From Hymenobacter translucens (lineage in GTDB: Bacteria; Bacteroidota; Bacteroidia; Cytophagales; Hymenobacteraceae), in contig NZ_JAJERB010000001.1 of NCBI RefSeq assembly GCF_020685205.1, forward strand, positions 372,001 through 436,000: DNA of 64,000 nt, given 5' to 3'. The notes under the pieces were generated by a model, which was not told where the DNA came from, made no database searches, and was given only the letters and a program-made list of their open reading frames with translations. Positions 59,537 to 64,000 of this stretch are shown piece by piece. Within the stretch, counting starts at the first letter, position 1; every line of letters begins with the position of its first letter. Made by a program: the position numbers and the translations under genes.

Positions 59537-59566
59537 TGGTAGTTTGCAGCAGGGTGGCCGGCTTGC

Positions 59567-60202
59567 TTAGGAAGCCGCCTGGCCGTCGAGGAAGTCGTAG
59601 GTCCGGATGATTTCCAGGATCTTGATAAAGGTGTCGCGGTCAAAGAACAGCATCAGGGGCAGCTCCACGGAGTTTTCCTTGTCGGAGAACTGGGTAATAA
59701 CCGAGAAGATCAGGGGCTGCACCAGAGGCTTGCTTTGAAGCAGGTTCTGCAGAGAGCCGGCAATGTTGCCGTAGGGGGCCTTGGGCGGGGCTCCGTAGAT
59801 TTTGGCCTTCAGAATGTTGGCCAGCTGCGTGACGAGGGCCCCGGTAATGATATTGCTGATTTCCAGCAGGAGCGACTCCTGCATTTCGTCAATCTTGATC
59901 GAGTCCGCCGTCTGCATGCGCAAGCACACCCGGGAAAGCCGCTGCACGTGCTGACCCGAGAAAAACATCAGCGTGGTACCGTTGAAATCACCGCGGATAT
60001 CGGACTGAATGATGACGTGGGTCGTTTCGAACTCATTCACCTTGTCCAGGATGCTACGCCCCGGCATAATATCGAGGCTCGGAACTTCGAGGAGCACTTT
60101 CTCCTGCGCAATGGCCGCAAACGAGTCAGCCGCACGGGCCAGGCCAATGTTCAGGATTTCGCGGATTATATCCCGCTCCAGTTCCGTCATGTGCAAATCC
60201 AT
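59567..60202 (-). CDS. cheC: Chemotaxis CheY-P phosphatase CheC
   Basis: A 211-residue CheC-family protein. Both active-site motifs are intact. The first is D-X3-E-X2-N-X22-P in the segment starting ERDIIREILNIGLARAADS. The second is S-X3-E-X2-N-X22-P starting ESLLLEISNIITGALVTQL. It should remove phosphate from CheY. It is the last gene in the leftward cheW-cheY-cheB-cheA-cheC operon. The ATG at 60202 was chosen over a TTG nine bases upstream and an ATG at 60190. Confidence 0.92.
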   Translation of the reverse strand: MDLHMTELERDIIREILNIGLARAADSFAAIAQEKVLLEVPSLDIMPGRSILDKVNEFETTHVIIQSDIRGDFNGTTLMFFSGQHVQRLSRVCLRMQTADSIKIDEMQESLLLEISNIITGALVTQLANILKAKIYGAPPKAPYGNIAGSLQNLLQSKPLVQPLIFSVITQFSDKENSVELPLMLFFDRDTFIKILEIIRTYDFLDGQAAS

Positions 60203-60265
60203 AGGAATCAATCAGTTGAAGGGCCGGCTTATACTTGAGCTTACCCTGAGTCTGCAATACGTGTT

Positions 60266-61906
60266 TTACGGTCGTTTGGCTAGAAAAAGTCTGGTAAGCG
60301 CCGGCACATCGAGTACCAGGCAGACCTGTCCGTTTCCAAGCAGGGTAACGCCGCCAAACAAGTCAATCATGTCCAGGGGCTTACTCATGGGTTTGATAAC
60401 GATATCCTGCTGACGCAGGAACCGGTCCACGATAAGGCCCAGACGGCGGTTGTTGTAATTGACAATGATGATGTTCTGCCGGCCGGTAATGTCTTCTTTG
60501 TTTGCGGCGGGCAACGGCCCATCCTCGCTTCCATGCAGCAGCGCCCGCAAGGGAACTACCGGAATATTGTCGCCGAATACGTGGGCCAGTAGCATGCCGC
60601 CTACTACGTGCAGGTCGTCGGGCCAGAGGGCTACCACTAAGTCAGTATGCATGAGCGGAATGGCGTAAGAGCTTTCTTCCAGCTCAAACAGCAGCGCGCC
60701 CTTTACGGCAATGGACGTAGGCAGCACCAGTGTAAACGTCGTTCCCTGGCCCAGCACCGATTCCACGCGCAACTGCCCGCCCAGCGAGTCGATGGCCAGC
60801 TTCACAACGTCGAGCCCGACGCCCCGGCCGGAAATTTCCGTGACTTCCTTGGCCATCGAGAAGCCCGGTTCAAACAGGAAAGCCCGGACCGCACCCGGAT
60901 CGAGCAGCCCGGCCGCCTCGGCCGAAACAAGCCCGCGCTCCACGGCCTTGCGCCGGACGCTTTCGACATCAATGCCTTTGCCGTCGTCGGTCACCTGAAT
61001 CAGCACGTCATCGCGCTCCGTCTGGGCCGACAGCGCCAGCTTACCCTGGGCGGGCTTGCCGGCTTTCACCCGGTCCTCCGGCGTTTCAATGCCGTGGCCG
61101 ATGGCGTTGCGCACCAGGTGCAGCAGGGCGTCGGTTATAATCTGCAGGATATTCCGGTCAATCTGGATGTCTTCCCCGGAAATGGTCAGCTCGACATCTT
61201 TCTGCTCGGCCGTGGCTACATCGCGTACTACCCGCGGAAACTTGTTGAACAGCGAGCCCACGTTTACCAGGCGGGCATCCATGACGCTGTACTGCAGCTC
61301 ATCGGCAATGCGGAACAGGTGCGTGGCCGCGGTCTGCAGCGCCGGGCTGCCGATTTCCTGACTTAGCGTCAGAATCCGGTCCCGGTCAATAATCAGCTCG
61401 CCTACGAGGTTGAGCAGGTGGTCCAGCTTCTTGATCTGGATGTACACCAGATCCGACAGCTCCAGCTTGCGGTTGGCATCCTCGTCGGCGTCGACCTCCT
61501 CTTCCTCGCCCAGCACGGGCTCCTCCCCTTTAACCAGCAGGTCGAGGTTGTTGACCAGGGTTGCCACGCTGGGCAGCTCCCGGCTTTCGCCCACGGCCCG
61601 GATCATCTCCCCGATCTTGTCGACGCCGGTAAAGAGCACCGGCACCATAGAACCGGAAAACGTTTTCTCCTTGTCCCGGATCAGCCCAAAGATGGTTTCC
61701 ATCCGGTGAGCCACTTCCCCGATATCGGCGTAGCCCATGGCCCGGGCGTTGGCCTTCAGGTTGTGCATAAGCCGAAACAGCTCGTTGAGAGCGGGCGCAT
61801 CAGCCGGATTTTTTTCCAGCTCGCTGATGTGACGGCTCATGGCGTCGTAGTATTCGAGCGCCTCGGCCATAAATATCTCCCGGTACTCCTGTTCCCGTGA
61901 TTTCAT
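60266..61906 (-). CDS. cheA: Chemotaxis histidine kinase CheA, lacking a P2 domain
   Basis: A 546-residue CheA. P1 has the phosphorylated His48 in LFRLMHNLKANARAMGY. The P1-P3 linker (about 110-150) is short and acidic, so the CheY/CheB-docking P2 domain is missing. P3 and P4 follow: KLDHLLNLVGELIID, N-box HLVRNAIGHGIE (the Asp common in E. coli is Gly here), G1 DDGKGID and G2 GRGVGLDVV. P5 is CheW-like. It phosphorylates CheY and CheB in response to receptors. The start overlaps the cheB stop by 4 bases. Confidence 0.95.
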   Translation of the reverse strand: MKSREQEYREIFMAEALEYYDAMSRHISELEKNPADAPALNELFRLMHNLKANARAMGYADIGEVAHRMETIFGLIRDKEKTFSGSMVPVLFTGVDKIGEMIRAVGESRELPSVATLVNNLDLLVKGEEPVLGEEEEVDADEDANRKLELSDLVYIQIKKLDHLLNLVGELIIDRDRILTLSQEIGSPALQTAATHLFRIADELQYSVMDARLVNVGSLFNKFPRVVRDVATAEQKDVELTISGEDIQIDRNILQIITDALLHLVRNAIGHGIETPEDRVKAGKPAQGKLALSAQTERDDVLIQVTDDGKGIDVESVRRKAVERGLVSAEAAGLLDPGAVRAFLFEPGFSMAKEVTEISGRGVGLDVVKLAIDSLGGQLRVESVLGQGTTFTLVLPTSIAVKGALLFELEESSYAIPLMHTDLVVALWPDDLHVVGGMLLAHVFGDNIPVVPLRALLHGSEDGPLPAANKEDITGRQNIIIVNYNNRRLGLIVDRFLRQQDIVIKPMSKPLDMIDLFGGVTLLGNGQVCLVLDVPALTRLFLAKRP

Positions 61907-62988
61907 TGCCGTACGGGTTCGGAAGTGGAAGATGCGTGCAGCCGGGAGGTGGGAGTCCACATAACCAAGCTGCGCCGGATAAATTCGGAAATGCCGTCGA
62001 GCGGGAGCACGACGTTGGCGTGGCCGGCCTGAATTACGGAGTTGGGCATGCTGAACACGGCGGCTGAGGCCTGGTTCTGTACGGCCACGGTACCTCCGGC
62101 CAGCCGGATGGCTTCGGCCCCAAGTGTACCATCACGGCCCAGACCCGACAAAACGACGCCCAGAGCCTTGCGGCCAAAGCAGCTGGCGGCGGAGCGCATC
62201 AGCAGATCCACCGAGGGCTCGTCAGCGGAAGGACTGACTTCGGAAGTAAATTCCGTTTGCCAGGCCAGCCAGGGGCTACCCGTTACCGGCCGCACCACCA
62301 TGTTGTATCCTCCGGGGGCCACGATAATCTTGCCGGCTTCGAGCAGCGTGCCGGCCTCGCCCGAAACAACGGGTAAGGATGTGGCCCGCCGCAGCCGGTC
62401 AACCAATGAATCAGTGAAGTGACCGGGCAGGTGCACGGCTACCAGTACAGCGCAGGTAAGGGGGGGCCGTAGCTGACGAACCAGCTGCTCTACGGCGGCA
62501 GAGCCACCCGTAGAGCCGCCAATGACCACTACGCCGCTGATGGGAGCACCAACTACGGCCGGCATGCGGCGGGAAATCGGCCCTGCCACTTTGGTCAGCA
62601 CCCGGCGGCCCGCGCGGATTTTGCGAAGCAGCTCACGGCGCCAGCCGGAAAATAGTGGATGCGTCGGTTGCGGAACACCGTTTACGTGCTCGTACAGGCC
62701 CCAGCGGGCCGCCTGTGCTACCTCTTCGCCCCGGGGCGGAACATCCGAGTACAGCAGCACCGGCACGGGATAGTGCTGGGCCAGCTGCTCGAGACGCGCT
62801 AACTGGTTTTCCCCCACGATGACCAGATCCGGGCGCAGGCGGCGCGCGGTGCTGGACAGGTCGTTAGCGCCGGCCGCCCCCACTACCCACAGGTCTGACT
62901 CGGCGTGAAGCAGCCGGGTCAGCTCCTGCCGGACCTGCAGGGGCAGGTTGCCAAAGAGCACTGTAAGTGGGGAAGACAAATCGTACAC
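61903..62988 (-). CDS. cheB: CheB-type protein-glutamate methylesterase with degenerate receiver domain
   Basis: A 361-residue protein starting at GTG. The C-terminal methylesterase domain is intact: Ser159 in IGGSTGGSAAVE, His186 in VAVHLPGHFTDSLVDRL and Asp286 in LSGLGRDGTLG. The N-terminal receiver domain lacks the acidic pair (FGNLPLQVR in place of a DD pocket) and has Gly59 in place of the phospho-Asp (PDLVIVGENQ). It may therefore act without phosphorylation, or the N-domain is only structural. It overlaps cheA by 4 bases. Confidence 0.92.
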   Translation of the reverse strand: MYDLSSPLTVLFGNLPLQVRQELTRLLHAESDLWVVGAAGANDLSSTARRLRPDLVIVGENQLARLEQLAQHYPVPVLLYSDVPPRGEEVAQAARWGLYEHVNGVPQPTHPLFSGWRRELLRKIRAGRRVLTKVAGPISRRMPAVVGAPISGVVVIGGSTGGSAAVEQLVRQLRPPLTCAVLVAVHLPGHFTDSLVDRLRRATSLPVVSGEAGTLLEAGKIIVAPGGYNMVVRPVTGSPWLAWQTEFTSEVSPSADEPSVDLLMRSAASCFGRKALGVVLSGLGRDGTLGAEAIRLAGGTVAVQNQASAAVFSMPNSVIQAGHANVVLPLDGISEFIRRSLVMWTPTSRLHASSTSEPVRQ

Positions 62989-63065
62989 AGTTAGTGAAAC
63001 GAAACAGCGAAAAGAGGAATGAATCGAAAAACTCAGGCAGCCAACGAGCGGCTGTCAAGGCCGAA

Positions 63066-63449
63066 TCAGGCTTCGGTTGAGCCGCCTTCCTGCAGGGCGC
63101 TGCTCACGATTTCCAAGACTTTCTCTTCCGAGAAGGGCTTTACGATATAGGCGGAGGCGCCGCTTTCCAGGGCTTCGTTGACGATTACCTCCTGGCCCAC
63201 GGCGCTGCACATCACCACCTTCACATCCGGCTGGTCCTGCCGAATACCTTTCAGAACATCCAGACCGGTGTTGTCGGGCAGAATTACGTCGAGGGTAATG
63301 AGGTCGGGACGGGTTGCAGCGGCCATTTCCAGGGCTTGCTGCCCGTTTGCGGCTTCACCTACTACCTCATAGCCGGCGTCGGTAAGCATGTTCTTGAGCA
63401 TCGTGCGCATGTAAAAGGAGTCATCCACGATGAGAATGCGGTTTTTCAT
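63066..63449 (-). CDS. cheY: Chemotaxis response regulator CheY
   Basis: A 127-residue single-domain receiver. The phospho-site is Asp54 in DLITLDVILPDNTG, with acidic residues Asp9 and Asp10 in LIVDDSFY, Ser82 in VVMCSAVGQ and Lys104 in YIVKPF. These are the full set for phosphorylation and switching. It is encoded between cheW and cheB and probably carries the output of CheA to a motility or other effector that is not in the window. Confidence 0.95.
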   Translation of the reverse strand: MKNRILIVDDSFYMRTMLKNMLTDAGYEVVGEAANGQQALEMAAATRPDLITLDVILPDNTGLDVLKGIRQDQPDVKVVMCSAVGQEVIVNEALESGASAYIVKPFSEEKVLEIVSSALQEGGSTEA

Positions 63450-63502
63450 ACAGGTAGGGTCAGGGTGTCAGGGAAGAGTAAAAAAGGCAGGTCGCAAGCT
63501 GC

Positions 63503-64000
63503 TCAGGCCTTTCTACGCGCCGCTCGGGGTGAAGATGCCGCTTTGGGCTGCAGCTGCATGATTTCCGTGGGGGTAAGCAGCTTGAGCATGTCGAGCACGA
63601 TGATAATGCGGCCTTCCACGCGGGCAATGCCCTCAATGTATTTGTCGTGAATATTCATGTCTTGGATGAACTCCGGCGCTTTGTCGATGGCCGAAACCGG
63701 CACCGAAAGCGGCTGGGGAACCTCCCGCACGATGATACCAATGGTGTAGTCGTTGGCTTCCACAGCCATGGTGAAGCTCAGCTCGGGCAGCGCCCCGCCG
63801 GCTCTACGCAGGCCAAACCGCTCTTCCAGATCGATGACGGCAATGATGTCGCCGCGCAGGTTGGCAATGCCTTTCACGAAGGCGGGGGTTTTCGGCATCC
63901 GGGCTACTTCCGGCGTTACCGTCACTTCCTTTACCTGCTCGATCCGGATGCCATACTCCTCGCTTCCCAGTCGGAAGACGATGAGCTGAATCAGAACTTC
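63503..64000 (-). CDS. cheW: CheW coupling protein (partial, start outside the window)
   Basis: The frame is open to the end of the window. The visible 165 residues begin with EVLIQLIVFRLGSEEYGIRI and continue with CheW family words: RMPKTPAFVKGIANLRGDIIAVIDLEERFG, GIARVEGRIIIVLDM and the Pro/Ala-rich tail. CheW joins receptors to CheA. The N-terminal few residues are missing. It is the first visible gene of the leftward chemosensory operon; receptors were not seen. Confidence 0.93.
   Translation of the reverse strand, partial: EVLIQLIVFRLGSEEYGIRIEQVKEVTVTPEVARMPKTPAFVKGIANLRGDIIAVIDLEERFGLRRAGGALPELSFTMAVEANDYTIGIIVREVPQPLSVPVSAIDKAPEFIQDMNIHDKYIEGIARVEGRIIIVLDMLKLLTPTEIMQLQPKAASSPRAARRKA

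Overview
The window is a gene-dense, high-GC stretch of chromosome from a member of the Bacteroidota, most like the Hymenobacter group of the Cytophagales. This rests on family content and gene order recalled from memory, not on a database search. Supporting signs are a DUF4290-murA pair, a YceD-rpmF-plsX-fabH-efp-accB-accC run, a greA-HIT pair, many lipoproteins, and the arsenosugar-type ArsS set. Several promoters match the Bacteroidota form (TTG, about 19-22 nt, TAnnTTTG), and starts lack strong Shine-Dalgarno sequences. No rRNA, tRNA, CRISPR array, prophage or transposase gene was found.

Layout. 1-9600: end of a CorA-type magnesium channel, envelope proteins and lipoproteins, an APC permease, a CarboxypepD_reg anchor protein and a DUF547 protein. 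9700-12750: an FAD/NAD oxidoreductase, a tiny His-tailed membrane protein and a membrane ferredoxin-like protein, which look like an electron-transfer module. 12740-16820: an S74 (tail-fibre chaperone) surface protein, an alpha/beta hydrolase, a duplicated small-domain protein and a BCP peroxiredoxin. 16930-20530: three glycosyltransferases in one operon. 20560-24210: an arsenosugar-type cluster (AhpD-like protein, ArsS, rhodanese, DUF2064 glycosyltransferase), with no ArsM in view. 24295-26310: an H-NOX sensor and an ECF sigma/anti-sigma pair. 26530-38470: metabolic and proteolytic genes, an exported NucA-type nuclease, and a HIT protein fused to a NuiA-like nuclease-inhibitor domain. 38575-43360: a 2-hydroxyacid dehydrogenase, rsmA, pepA and pdxA. 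43677-49743: an orphan HigA-like regulator, then the ribosome/fatty-acid block. 49900-58200: uvrD, DUF4290, murA and small envelope proteins. 58288-64000: an agmatinase-family enzyme and a chemosensory operon transcribed leftwards, cheW-cheY-cheB-cheA-cheC.

The most unusual signal is not a gene. At least seven intergenic intervals, plus two weaker ones, hold arms of degenerate 7-8 nt repeats facing each other as inverted repeats. The repeat unit differs from locus to locus, but the two arms of one locus match. The elements often run from the stop codon of one gene to the start codon of the next. The one at about 31271-31532 has a nested, self-complementary interior and carries divergent promoter-like boxes in its outer ends. 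The second main finding is the HIT-NuiA fusion lying near a NucA-family nuclease, which suggests a nuclease/inhibitor pair. Other points: MurA has Asp in place of the fosfomycin-target Cys, CheB has a degenerate receiver domain, and CheA lacks a P2 domain.
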